From positions 1 to 15,056 of the forward strand of contig JAEWHT010000329.1 in NCBI GenBank assembly GCA_023387695.1: DNA of 15,056 nt, written 5' to 3'. Origin of the DNA: Pseudomonadota bacterium (lineage in GTDB: Bacteria; Pseudomonadota; Alphaproteobacteria; Rhizobiales; Xanthobacteraceae). Each line of letters opens with the position of its first letter. The first letter of the stretch is position 1. The notes under the pieces were generated by a model. The model searched no databases. It had not been told where the DNA came from and saw nothing but the letters and a program-made list of their open reading frames with translations. The translations under genes and the position numbers were made by a program. Shown here piece by piece: positions 1-6,359 of this stretch.

Positions 1-950
1 TCCTTGTCTTGCTTGACCCATTGCATGAAGCCGGGGACCGGCGACAGCGTCACGAAAGTGTCGAGCTTGGGCGTTTCGCGACGCAGCTCTTCGACCACCT
101 GCTTGATCAGGAAGCTGCCGAAGGAAATGCCGCCAAGGCCGCGCTGGGTATTGGAGATCGAATAGAACACGGCGGTGCGCGCCTTCTCGATCGGAAGGTA
201 CTGGCGATCGACCGCGAGCAGCGGCGCGATCGCGCCGGGGATGGTCTCGGTCAGCGCCACCTCGACGAAGATCAGGGGCTCATCGACCATCGCGGGATGG
301 AAGAAAGCGTAGCAGCGGCGGTCGACCGGATCGATGCGGCGACGCAGATCGTCCCAGTCGCTGATTTCGTGCACGGCTTCGTAGCGAATGATTTTTTCGA
401 GGATGTTGGCCGGAGTCGACCAGTCAATCCGGCGCAGCACGAGAAACCCCCTGTTGAACCACGACGAGAGAAGATGCGAGACGTCGCGATCGAGCGCGGC
501 GAGATCGGTGTGTCCGTTCATCATGCCGAGCAGGTCGGCACGCATGCTGACGAGATCGCCGGTGCCACCCGGCGCACGGTTGAGCCGGCGGATCAGTTCC
601 TGCCGCCGCGGTTCCGAGGCGAAATGCAGCGAGCTGGCGTCCTCGTCATCAGGCTTGGCGCGCCATTTTTCGATCGCCTTCGACAGGCGTTCCCGGTCCG
701 GGCCGAAATCGCGCACCAGTCCCTCGAAGAAGGCGCGGCGCCCGGCCGCGTCCAACTCCTGGTAGATGTCGAGCACTTCACGCGCCATGGCGGTGCCGGA
801 GGCTTCGCCCCGTCCCGACAGCAGCGCGCCACAGAGCTCGATCAGCCCGTCGGCATTCTGCTTGGTATCGGAGGCGTCCCCCCGGCGCAGCAGCGTTCGG
901 CCGCGCTCGGAAATTGTGGTGAGCAGGTCGGAGAAGAAGGCATTGGCCAT
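1..950 (-). CDS. matA: Malonyl-CoA decarboxylase, 5' part (truncated by window edge)
   Basis: This enzyme decarboxylates malonyl-CoA to acetyl-CoA and CO2; in rhizobia it works with malonyl-CoA synthetase (matB) in malonate use. About 316 residues are visible, starting MANAFFSDLL. The N-terminal ~170 residues fit the helical MCD domain. The following part fits the GNAT-like catalytic domain, with FYSISNTQRGLGG at about 262-274, very close to the eukaryotic MCD segment FYSISLTQQGLQG. LSPVPGF at about 302-308 contains Ser303, which aligns with the catalytic Ser329 of human MCD. The catalytic His (human His423) would lie beyond the left edge, so completeness cannot be judged. The ATG at 950 was chosen because the protein begins there in a family-like way; no strong ribosome binding site precedes it, and the frame stays open for some distance upstream. 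The matA symbol follows rhizobial usage and is less certain than the family. Confidence 0.93.
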   Translation of the reverse strand, partial: MANAFFSDLLTTISERGRTLLRRGDASDTKQNADGLIELCGALLSGRGEASGTAMAREVLDIYQELDAAGRRAFFEGLVRDFGPDRERLSKAIEKWRAKPDDEDASSLHFASEPRRQELIRRLNRAPGGTGDLVSMRADLLGMMNGHTDLAALDRDVSHLLSSWFNRGFLVLRRIDWSTPANILEKIIRYEAVHEISDWDDLRRRIDPVDRRCYAFFHPAMVDEPLIFVEVALTETIPGAIAPLLAVDRQYLPIEKARTAVFYSISNTQRGLGGISFGSFLIKQVVEELRRETPKLDTFVTLSPVPGFMQWVKQDK

Positions 951-996
951 CTGGGCTTTTCGAATCCGGGTTTGTGCGGTGCGGAAGCTTACACGG

Positions 997-1024
997 GATT
1001 TAGGCGGATGCCGATCACATTCAA
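997..1024 (-). promoter_or_regulatory. Weak candidate promoter for malonyl-CoA decarboxylase
   Basis: On the minus strand TTGAAT (1024-1019) is followed after 16 nt by TAAATC (1002-997), about 47 nt before the decarboxylase start. The -35 matches the sigma-70 consensus at four of six positions and the -10 at only three of six. It is the best spaced pair I can see in the upstream region, but chance is a real possibility. Confidence 0.2.
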
Positions 1025-1105
1025 GCGGCGGATTGCGGCATCTTTAGTTGGGGCGTGCATTTCGAGAATGCGGCTATGCCGGGCTGGGGGCAGCTGCCTC
1101 AACAC

Positions 1106-1185
1106 CGTCATTGCGAGCGAAGCGAAGCAATCCAGACTGCCACCGCGGAAAGACTCTGGATTGCTTCGCTGCGCTCGCAATGACG
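1106..1185. repeat. Palindromic intergenic repeat, copy 1 (REPIN-like)
   Basis: This 80 bp near-perfect inverted repeat begins CGTCATTGCGAGCGAAGCGA and ends with its complement, CTCGCAATGACG. The arms are 31 nt (1106-1136 and 1155-1185) with a single mismatch, and they enclose an 18 nt loop, CTGCCACCGCGGAAAGAC. Of the five copies here it is the most symmetric: its left arm lacks the short asymmetric insertion seen in copies 2-5. It forms a pair with copy 2, separated by 36 nt. It lies in the non-coding gap between the decarboxylase start and the AraC gene's 3' end. Short open frames through it are artefacts. Confidence 0.9.
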
Positions 1186-1221
1186 GGGTATGTGGTGGGC
1201 ACCTTGCATTGCTCTCTCCGC

Positions 1222-1307
1222 CGTCATTGCGAGGAGCCCTTGCGACGAAGCAATCCAGACTGCCACCGCGAGAAGACTCTGGATTGCTTCGCTGCGCTCG
1301 CAATGAC
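1222..1307. repeat. Palindromic intergenic repeat, copy 2 (REPIN-like)
   Basis: This 86 bp inverted repeat has a left arm of CGTCATTGCGAGGAGCCCTT followed by GCGACGAAGCAATCCAGA, so it carries a bulging insertion relative to the compact right arm TCTGGATTGC...CTCGCAATGAC. The loop is CTGCCACCGCGAGAAGAC, in the same orientation as copy 1. It ends 11 nt from the AraC-family stop codon, so in the minus-strand transcript it would form a strong hairpin directly after that gene. It could end or stabilise the mRNA, although it has no U-tract. Positions 1211-1259 are identical to 6104-6152 (copy 5). Confidence 0.9.
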
Positions 1308-1318
1308 AAGGCCGGCAG

Positions 1319-2119
1319 TCACACCTTCCCCGCAAATTCCGTCGGCGTCCGTCCCGTCACCTGGCGGAACGCGGCGGAGAACGCCGGCACGCTGGCATAG
1401 CCGAGTTGCGTCGCGAGCTGCTTGACCGAGACATTCGCATCCGTCGACAGCCGCTGGATCGCTGCCGCAATGCGCGCGCGCTGGCACCAGCTCTTGAAGC
1501 TCAGCTGCGTCTCGATGGAGAACAGCCGCGACAGCGTGCGCGCGGAGGTGCCGACCTCGCGCGCCAGCGTGTCGATGTCGTGGAGTCCGGTGGGATCGTC
1601 GAGCACGATCATCGCGGCGCGCCGGCAGCGGGGCTCGTGCGGCAGCGGCACGAAGGTCGCGGAATCCTCGGCCTGGTGCAATTCGAGCATCACCAGCCGC
1701 ACCAGCAACTCGGTTCGCTCCTCGGTGTTGCGCGCGTCGAACAGCGCAAGGATCGCCTGATTGAGCAGCGGCGACACCCGCACCACGAATTCCCGGGTCA
1801 ATCCCTCATAGCGTTTTTCGTGCTTCAGCCAGGATACGTCGAAATACAGCGTGCGCATCTCGATGTCGGCGAGCACGTCGATGGCGTGCTGGAGCCCGGC
1901 CGGGACCCAGACGGCGCGATCCGGCGGCACCAGCCAGCGTCCCCCGGGCGTGTTCACCTGCATCGTGCCTTTGGCGGCATAAACCAGCTGCGCCTCGCGG
2001 TGCATGTGCGGGTCGAGCCGCAGGCCCTTGGGATAGTCGCGCGCGACCAGGTGCACGCCCGCCGTGGAGCGGTGGTTGCCCTGGACCTCCCTCAGGATTG
2101 GCTTTTCGGCGACAGTCAT
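1319..2119 (-). CDS. AraC-family transcriptional regulator with N-terminal cupin sensor
   Basis: The protein has about 266 residues. The N-terminal third is a cupin-type AraC sensor domain, shown by HMHREAQLVYAAKGTMQV and the following PPDRAVWVPAGLQHAI. The C-terminal ~100 residues hold two helix-turn-helix motifs: LAREVGTSARTLSRLF, then VKQLATQLGYASVPAFSAAF with the family's terminal RQVTGRTPTEF. It is transcribed away from the MFS gene at 2180, an arrangement common for a regulator controlling an adjacent exporter, as in E. coli nimR/nimT. The ligand is not predictable. I prefer the ATG at 2119 because a GGGA-containing segment sits about 9 nt upstream. The ATG at 2128, three codons earlier, has that segment immediately against it and is the alternative. 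Copy 2 of the palindromic repeat follows the stop codon closely. Confidence 0.9.
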   Translation of the reverse strand: MTVAEKPILREVQGNHRSTAGVHLVARDYPKGLRLDPHMHREAQLVYAAKGTMQVNTPGGRWLVPPDRAVWVPAGLQHAIDVLADIEMRTLYFDVSWLKHEKRYEGLTREFVVRVSPLLNQAILALFDARNTEERTELLVRLVMLELHQAEDSATFVPLPHEPRCRRAAMIVLDDPTGLHDIDTLAREVGTSARTLSRLFSIETQLSFKSWCQRARIAAAIQRLSTDANVSVKQLATQLGYASVPAFSAAFRQVTGRTPTEFAGKV

Positions 2120-2179
2120 TGGCAGCATCCCGTCATAGCTCAGACATATAACTCATTTCGGAGCAGGAGAGGATTCCGA
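2120..2179. promoter_or_regulatory. Divergent promoter/operator region between AraC regulator and MFS gene
   Basis: These ~60 bp must hold both promoters and the regulator's binding site. The segment is AT-richer than its surroundings. A possible plus-strand -10 is TATAAC (2147-2152), about 28 nt before the MFS ATG, with no good -35, as expected for an activator-dependent promoter. CTCA occurs twice with a 13 nt period (2139 and 2152), too short for a typical AraC site. For the MFS gene the ribosome binding site AGGAGAGG (about 2165-2172) is strong and fixes the start. Confidence 0.4.
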
Positions 2180-3352
2180 ATGAACAGCCCCAGCCGGGTC
2201 ATCAGTTTCGTCAACGCAGGCCATTTCATCGACCATTATTCGATGCTCATTTTCGCCGCCGCCGTGATCATCATGGGGCCGGCGCTCGGCATGGCCTATT
2301 CGGAACTGCTTCCCTACGCGACCCCCGGCTTCATTGCCTTCGGTGCCGGCTCGCTGCTGACCGGCTGGCTCGGGGACCGCTGGAGCCGCCGTCACATGAT
2401 GCTGATCTTCTTCATCGGCATCGGCGCCTCCATGATCTCGGTCGGCTTCGTGCAGACGCCGGTGCAGCTTGGCGCCGCGCTGTTTGCGATCGGCGTGTTC
2501 GCCTCGATCTATCATCCCGTCGGCACCGCGATGATCGTTTCCTATGCCGACCGGCTCGGCCGCGAGATGGGCATCAACGGCGTCTGGGGCAATCTCGGCG
2601 TTGCCTCGTCGGCGCTGGTGACAGGCGTGATCGGCCAGTATTTCGGCTGGCGCTTTGCTTTCATCGTCCCTGGCATCGTCACCATCCTGATCGGCGTGGC
2701 CTTCGCGATGCTGGTCGTGCATGAGGACCGCAAGGGCTCGAAGCAGGCGGCCGCGCAAGCGCGCGTCGCCAAGCAGGACATGTGGCGCGTCGTGCTGTCG
2801 CTGCTGATCGTCGTGATCGCGATCTCCACCACCTTCAATGCCGTCACCGTCGCGCTGCCGAAACTGTTTGCCGAGCGGCTCGCGGATTTGACCAAGAGCC
2901 CGGCGCTGCTCGGCGTCATCGCGGCCTGCGTCTACGTGTTCGGTGCGATGACGCAGTACACGATCGGCCGGCTGCTCGATCGTTATTCGCTGAAGACGGT
3001 GGCCTTGCCGCTGTCCTTCATGCTGGCGCCGTTCCTGTATCTGGCCGCAACCCTGAACAATTTTCCGCTGATTTTGGTGTCGATCGGCATCGTCATGGGC
3101 GCGTTCGGGCAGGTCACGGTGAACGACGCCATGGTCGGCAAATACACCAGCGAAGAATGGCGCTCGCGCGCCTACGCCGTGCGCTATTTCATCGGCTTCA
3201 CCGCGGCCGGCGCGTCCGTGGGCCTCGTCGCCTGGCTCTACGAGCAGGGCGGTTTCGTGACCATGCTGCATGCGTTCGCGGGACTGTGCCTGCTGGCGAT
3301 CGCCGCGGCGATCATCCTGCCGCGCGAGATCCGGACGCCTGCAGCGGCATGA
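2180..3352 (+). CDS. MFS transporter, divergent from AraC regulator
   Basis: This 390-residue integral membrane protein has the alternating hydrophobic segments of a 12-helix major facilitator. The loop after helix 2 carries the MFS motif A variant GWLGDRWSRR (62-71). A charged central loop (KGSKQAAAQARVAKQ, about 187-201) separates two six-helix halves, and the second half has the equivalent loop GRLLDRYSLK. The general build recalls exporters of the fosmidomycin-resistance (FSR) type, but I would not name a substrate. The ATG at 2180 is preceded by AGGAGAGG at a good distance and by a stretch with no other plausible start; the frame runs open far upstream as an antisense shadow of the AraC gene. 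The AraC-family gene on the other side of the short intergenic region is its likely regulator. The protein acts in the inner membrane, driven by the proton gradient as usual in this family. Confidence 0.9.
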   Translation: MNSPSRVISFVNAGHFIDHYSMLIFAAAVIIMGPALGMAYSELLPYATPGFIAFGAGSLLTGWLGDRWSRRHMMLIFFIGIGASMISVGFVQTPVQLGAALFAIGVFASIYHPVGTAMIVSYADRLGREMGINGVWGNLGVASSALVTGVIGQYFGWRFAFIVPGIVTILIGVAFAMLVVHEDRKGSKQAAAQARVAKQDMWRVVLSLLIVVIAISTTFNAVTVALPKLFAERLADLTKSPALLGVIAACVYVFGAMTQYTIGRLLDRYSLKTVALPLSFMLAPFLYLAATLNNFPLILVSIGIVMGAFGQVTVNDAMVGKYTSEEWRSRAYAVRYFIGFTAAGASVGLVAWLYEQGGFVTMLHAFAGLCLLAIAAAIILPREIRTPAAA

Positions 3353-3357
3353 GCTCT

Positions 3358-3485
3358 CGCGTCCCGGACGCGCTGCAGCGTGCAACGCTGCTGCGCAGAG
3401 CCGGGACCCAGAGGCTGCGAGAAGTGCATGGGCCCGGCTCTGCAGCGCACCGCCAAAGGGGCGCTGCGCTGCGTCCGGGGCACGA
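3358..3485. repeat. Hairpin-rich dispersed repeat, second family
   Basis: This ~128 bp element begins just after the MFS stop codon. It has nested inverted repeats: outer GTCCCGGACGCGCTGC (from 3361) against GCGCTGCGCTGCGTCCGGGG (3461-3480), and inner GCAGAGCCGGGACCCA (about 3395-3410) against TGGGCCCGGCTCTGC near 3428-3442. The structure and composition resemble a common Bradyrhizobium intergenic repeat that I recall, but I cannot verify copy number. Its position directly 3' of the MFS gene means it could act as a transcript-end hairpin. It is unrelated in sequence to the CGTCATTGCGAG palindromes that follow. Confidence 0.65.
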
Positions 3486-3515
3486 GTCCGGCGTAAGGCC
3501 GGAGATCTCTCCACC

Positions 3516-3601
3516 CGTCATTGCGAGGAGCGCAGCGACGAAGCAATCCAGAGTCCCGCTGCAGTGACAGTCTGGATTGCTTCGCTCCGCTCGCAATGAC
3601 G
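3516..3601. repeat. Palindromic intergenic repeat, copy 3 (REPIN-like)
   Basis: This 86 bp palindrome has a left arm starting CGTCATTGCGAGGAGCGCAG and ending GACGAAGCAATCCAGA. The right arm is TCTGGATTGCTTCGCTCCGC followed by TCGCAATGACG, and the loop is GTCCCGCTGCAGTGACAG. The loop orientation matches copy 4 and appears reversed relative to copies 1 and 2. It is the first member of a pair with copy 4; the 37 nt between them closely resemble the spacer between copies 1 and 2. Confidence 0.9.
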
Positions 3602-3638
3602 GAGGATGTGGCGGGCGCCTCCCGCCACTCTCTCCGCT

Positions 3639-3724
3639 CGTCATTGCGAGGAGCGCAGCGACGAAGCAATCCAGAGTCCCGCCGCGGTGGCAGTCTGGAT
3701 TGCTTCGCTGCGCTCGCAATGACG
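3639..3724. repeat. Palindromic intergenic repeat, copy 4 (REPIN-like)
   Basis: This 86 bp palindrome has a left arm identical to that of copy 3 over CGTCATTGCGAGGAGCGCAG and the following GACGAAGCAATCCAGA. The loop is GTCCCGCCGCGGTGGCAG. It lies about 100 nt upstream of the antiporter start. The antiporter's reading frame stays open through part of it, so an automatic annotation could wrongly extend that protein into the repeat. Confidence 0.9.
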
Positions 3725-3825
3725 GCGGATGCCGCAAGCAGCAGGGAACCCGCTCCACCTCCCGCAAGTTCTACCCCCATAGCCCCGGCGCCTTGCCGGA
3801 TTGGCAAACGGGGGAAGACACCTGC

Positions 3826-6093
3826 ATGCAGTGGAGCCTGCTCCGACCGGCTGGCCTTGCCCCCGCGGCGCTTGTCCTCACCACCATGGCGGCCAGCGCC
3901 GAGGGCGGCAAAGCGGCCGGCCCCTCCGAATTCCTGCTGGTGACGCAGATCGTGCTGCTGATCGCCGTGGGCCGCGGTCTCGGCGAGATCATGCAGCGCA
4001 TCGGCCAGCCCTCGGTGATCGGCGAATTGCTCGCCGGCATCCTGCTCGGGCCGTCGCTGTTCGGCTGGATCTGGCCGGAAGCGCAGCACGCAATCTTTCC
4101 CAAGACCCCCGAACAGAAAGCGATGATCGACGGCATTGCTCAAATCGGCATCCTGCTGCTGCTGTTGCTCACGGGCATGGAGACCGACCTCAAGCTGGTC
4201 AAGAAAATCGGCAAGGCCGCAATCGCAATCTCGATTGCCGGCATCCTCGTGCCCTTTGCCTGCGGCTTTGCGCTCGGTGAATTCCTGCCGGATGCGTTGC
4301 TGCCGAGACCCGAGCAGCGTCTGGTGGCCTCGCTGTTCATGGGCACGGCGCTGTCGATTTCCTCCGTGAAGATCGTCGCGGTTGTCGTCCGCGAGATGAA
4401 CTTCATGCGCCGCAATGTCGGTCAGATCATCGTCGCGACCGCCGTGATCGACGACACCATCGGCTGGATCATCATCGCTGTCATCTTCAGTCTGGCCTCG
4501 CGGGGCACGCTGGACATCGCCTCGGTCGCGAAGGCCGTGCTGGGCACGCTCGCCTTCCTCGCCGTCAGCTTCACCATCGGCCGGCGGCTGGTGTTTCAGC
4601 TCATTCGTTGGGCCAACGACAATCTCGTCAGCACCGCGGCGGTCATCACCGTGATCCTGCTGCTGATGGGCGTGATGGCGCTGATCACGCATGCGATCGG
4701 CGTCCATACCGTGCTAGGCGCCTTCGTCGCCGGCATCCTCGTCGGGGAGTCGCCGATCCTGACGCGGCAGATCGACGAGCGACTGCGCGGGCTGATCTCT
4801 AGCTTCTTCATGCCGGTGTTCTTCGGCCTCGCCGGCCTCAGCGCCGATCTCTCGGTGTTGCGCGATCCCAGCCTGCTGATGCTCACGTGCCTGCTGGTCG
4901 TGATTGCCAGCGTCGGCAAGTTCGGCGGCGCCTTTGTCGGCGGCACCGTCGGCGGCCTGAGCACGCAGGAATCGCTGGCGCTTGCGAGCGGCATGAATGC
5001 GCGCGGGTCGACTGAAGTGATCATCGCCACCATCGGCCTCTCCATCGGCGTGCTCAGCCAGAACTTGTTCACGATGATCGTCACCATGGCGATCGTGACC
5101 ACGATGGCGATGCCGCCGATGCTGCGCGCGGCGCTGGCGAAGCTCCCGATGAGCAAGGACGAGAAGGAGCGCCTCGAACGGGAAGAATTCGAAAAGCGCG
5201 GCTTCGTCGCCAATCTCGAACGTCCGTTGCTGGCCGTTGACGAGAGCGTCAACGCCACCTTCGCCGCCCACATCGCGGGCCTGATCGCCGGCATGCGCGG
5301 TTTTCCGGTCACCGTCCTGCATATCGGCAAGCGCGCCGAAGAGCAGGAGAAGATCCGCGACGAGGACGAGAGCCATGAGGCCGTGGTGAAGAAGGCGGCC
5401 GAGATCGTCTCCGCCAATAGCGACGGCGATTCCGGTAGCGTCGATGTCGTCACCCGTGCCCGGCGTGCTGAGCTTGGCGAGACCATCGCGGACGAAGCGC
5501 GCAAGGGTTTTGATCTCCTCATCGTTGGTGTCGACAAGGTTGCCGCCAACAAGGACCGCTTCGACCGGAAGATCGAGGACATCGCCGCGACGTTCGACGG
5601 GCCGCTTGCGATCGTTGCGGCCAAGGGCAAGCACCTGAAGCAGCCGATGCCTGATAGCCTCAATATCCTGGTCCCGGTCTCCGGCAGCAGCGTCTCCCGG
5701 CGCGGCGCCGAGGTTGCGGTCGCGCTGGCGCAGGCTGGCTCAGGCTCGCTGCGCGTGATCTATGTCGCAACCACGCGGGACAGGGGCGCGCAGCGCGGTG
5801 CCTCCCGCGGTCTCAACCAGGAGGCCGGTATCCTCAAGGACGCCAGCGATCTCGCCGCCCGCTACGATGTCGACATCACCACGACGCTGCGTGTGAATCG
5901 TGCGCCGGAAGCCGCGATCCTGCGCGAGATCGACACCACCGATGTCGATCTCGTCGTCATGGGCGTCGACCGCATCCAGGCCGATCACCTCTCCTTCGGC
6001 GGCGTCGCCGACGCCGTGTTGCGTCAGTCGAAGGTCTCGGTGCTGCTGGTGTCGAGCGGCGAGGCGCGCCAGGCGCCGAGTGAGAAAGCTTGA
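3826..6093 (+). CDS. CPA2-family cation:proton antiporter with two C-terminal USP domains
   Basis: The protein has 755 residues. Residues 1-25 look like a signal peptide (MQWSLLRPAG... ending AASA). Residues ~35-440 form the Na+/H+-exchanger domain of the CPA2/KefB group, with GQPSVIGELLAGILLGPSLF near 60-79 and the ion-binding aspartate pair in AVIDDTIGW (209-210). HTVLGAFVAGILVGES (294-309) and NARGSTEVIIATIGL (391-405) are further family signatures. After a charged linker (about 440-462) come two universal-stress-protein-like domains, roughly 463-600 and 611-744. It should exchange K+ or Na+ for H+ at the inner membrane, with the cytoplasmic USP pair as likely regulatory domains. There is no RCK/TrkA-N domain, unlike true KefB. 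The ATG at 3826 is preceded by GGGGAAG and begins the signal-like segment; the frame upstream runs into repeat sequence. It stands alone, bracketed by palindromic repeats. Confidence 0.92.
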   Translation: MQWSLLRPAGLAPAALVLTTMAASAEGGKAAGPSEFLLVTQIVLLIAVGRGLGEIMQRIGQPSVIGELLAGILLGPSLFGWIWPEAQHAIFPKTPEQKAMIDGIAQIGILLLLLLTGMETDLKLVKKIGKAAIAISIAGILVPFACGFALGEFLPDALLPRPEQRLVASLFMGTALSISSVKIVAVVVREMNFMRRNVGQIIVATAVIDDTIGWIIIAVIFSLASRGTLDIASVAKAVLGTLAFLAVSFTIGRRLVFQLIRWANDNLVSTAAVITVILLLMGVMALITHAIGVHTVLGAFVAGILVGESPILTRQIDERLRGLISSFFMPVFFGLAGLSADLSVLRDPSLLMLTCLLVVIASVGKFGGAFVGGTVGGLSTQESLALASGMNARGSTEVIIATIGLSIGVLSQNLFTMIVTMAIVTTMAMPPMLRAALAKLPMSKDEKERLEREEFEKRGFVANLERPLLAVDESVNATFAAHIAGLIAGMRGFPVTVLHIGKRAEEQEKIRDEDESHEAVVKKAAEIVSANSDGDSGSVDVVTRARRAELGETIADEARKGFDLLIVGVDKVAANKDRFDRKIEDIAATFDGPLAIVAAKGKHLKQPMPDSLNILVPVSGSSVSRRGAEVAVALAQAGSGSLRVIYVATTRDRGAQRGASRGLNQEAGILKDASDLAARYDVDITTTLRVNRAPEAAILREIDTTDVDLVVMGVDRIQADHLSFGGVADAVLRQSKVSVLLVSSGEARQAPSEKA

Positions 6094-6114
6094 GCGACGC
6101 TGCGCTCTCTCCGC

Positions 6115-6201
6115 CGTCATTGCGAGGAGCCCTTGCGACGAAGCAATCCAGAATCTTTCCGCGGAGAGACTCTGGATTGCTTCGCTACGCTCGCAATGAC
6201 G
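6115..6201. repeat. Palindromic intergenic repeat, copy 5 (REPIN-like)
   Basis: This ~87 bp palindrome starts 21 nt after the antiporter stop codon. The left arm is CGTCATTGCGAGGAGCCCTT plus GCGACGAAGCAATCCAGA, identical to copy 2; the right arm is TCTGGATTGCTTCGCTACGC plus TCGCAATGACG. The loop, ATCTTTCCGCGGAGAGAC, differs from all others. The identity with copy 2 extends upstream through GCTCTCTCCGC (6104-6114), so the repeated unit is larger than the palindrome. It is the only single, unpaired copy in the window. Confidence 0.9.
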
Positions 6202-6278
6202 GAGAAGGAGGCGCGGCCCGCCACGCATACCACCCACGATGCCATTATGCCCCTGTTTTGCCCGACGGAGCAAGTGAT

Positions 6279-6300
6279 TTCGGTGATACCGAATTTTTTT
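6279..6300 (+). terminator. Short rho-independent terminator candidate
   Basis: The six-base-pair stem TTCGGT / ACCGAA (6279-6284 and 6288-6293) with a GAT loop is followed directly by seven T residues (6294-6300). It lies about 185 nt downstream of the antiporter stop codon, on the strand that would end that transcript, and stops read-through towards the convergent efflux operon. The stem is short, so efficiency is uncertain. Confidence 0.5.
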
Positions 6301-6359
6301 AGCCATTTCAACCCGATCCCTACTGTGCATGGGGTTGTTTTCGCGTTTCATGCGCGTGG

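Noticed and set aside
1007..1042. Inverted repeat GATGCCG ... CGGCATC upstream of the decarboxylase
   Set aside because: The arms are only 7 bp with a 22 nt gap, which is expected by chance in GC-rich DNA; no T-tract and no second copy.
9..1400. 463-codon plus-strand open frame over the decarboxylase and the first repeats
   Set aside because: It is antisense to conserved malonyl-CoA decarboxylase sequence and ends in repeat-derived peptide.
989..1425. Several overlapping open frames on both strands encoding peptides such as LRAQRSNPESSRGGSLDCF
   Set aside because: They are translations of the palindromic repeats in different frames. The same peptide strings recur at 3312-3767 and 6090-6302, exactly where the repeats lie, and none has a convincing ribosome binding site or family.
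2153..3514. Long minus-strand open frame opposite the MFS gene
   Set aside because: It is rich in Arg/His/Asp/Gln and low in hydrophobic patterning, as expected for an antisense shadow in high-GC DNA; the plus strand encodes a clear transporter.
1106..3724. Regularly spaced repeats considered as a CRISPR array
   Set aside because: The units are long palindromes in pairs about 2.3 kb apart, the spacers are similar to each other, and no cas gene is present.
3238..4707. Long minus-strand open frame across the repeats and the antiporter 5' end
   Set aside because: It runs through repeat DNA and antisense to the conserved antiporter, with low-complexity composition and no recognisable domain.
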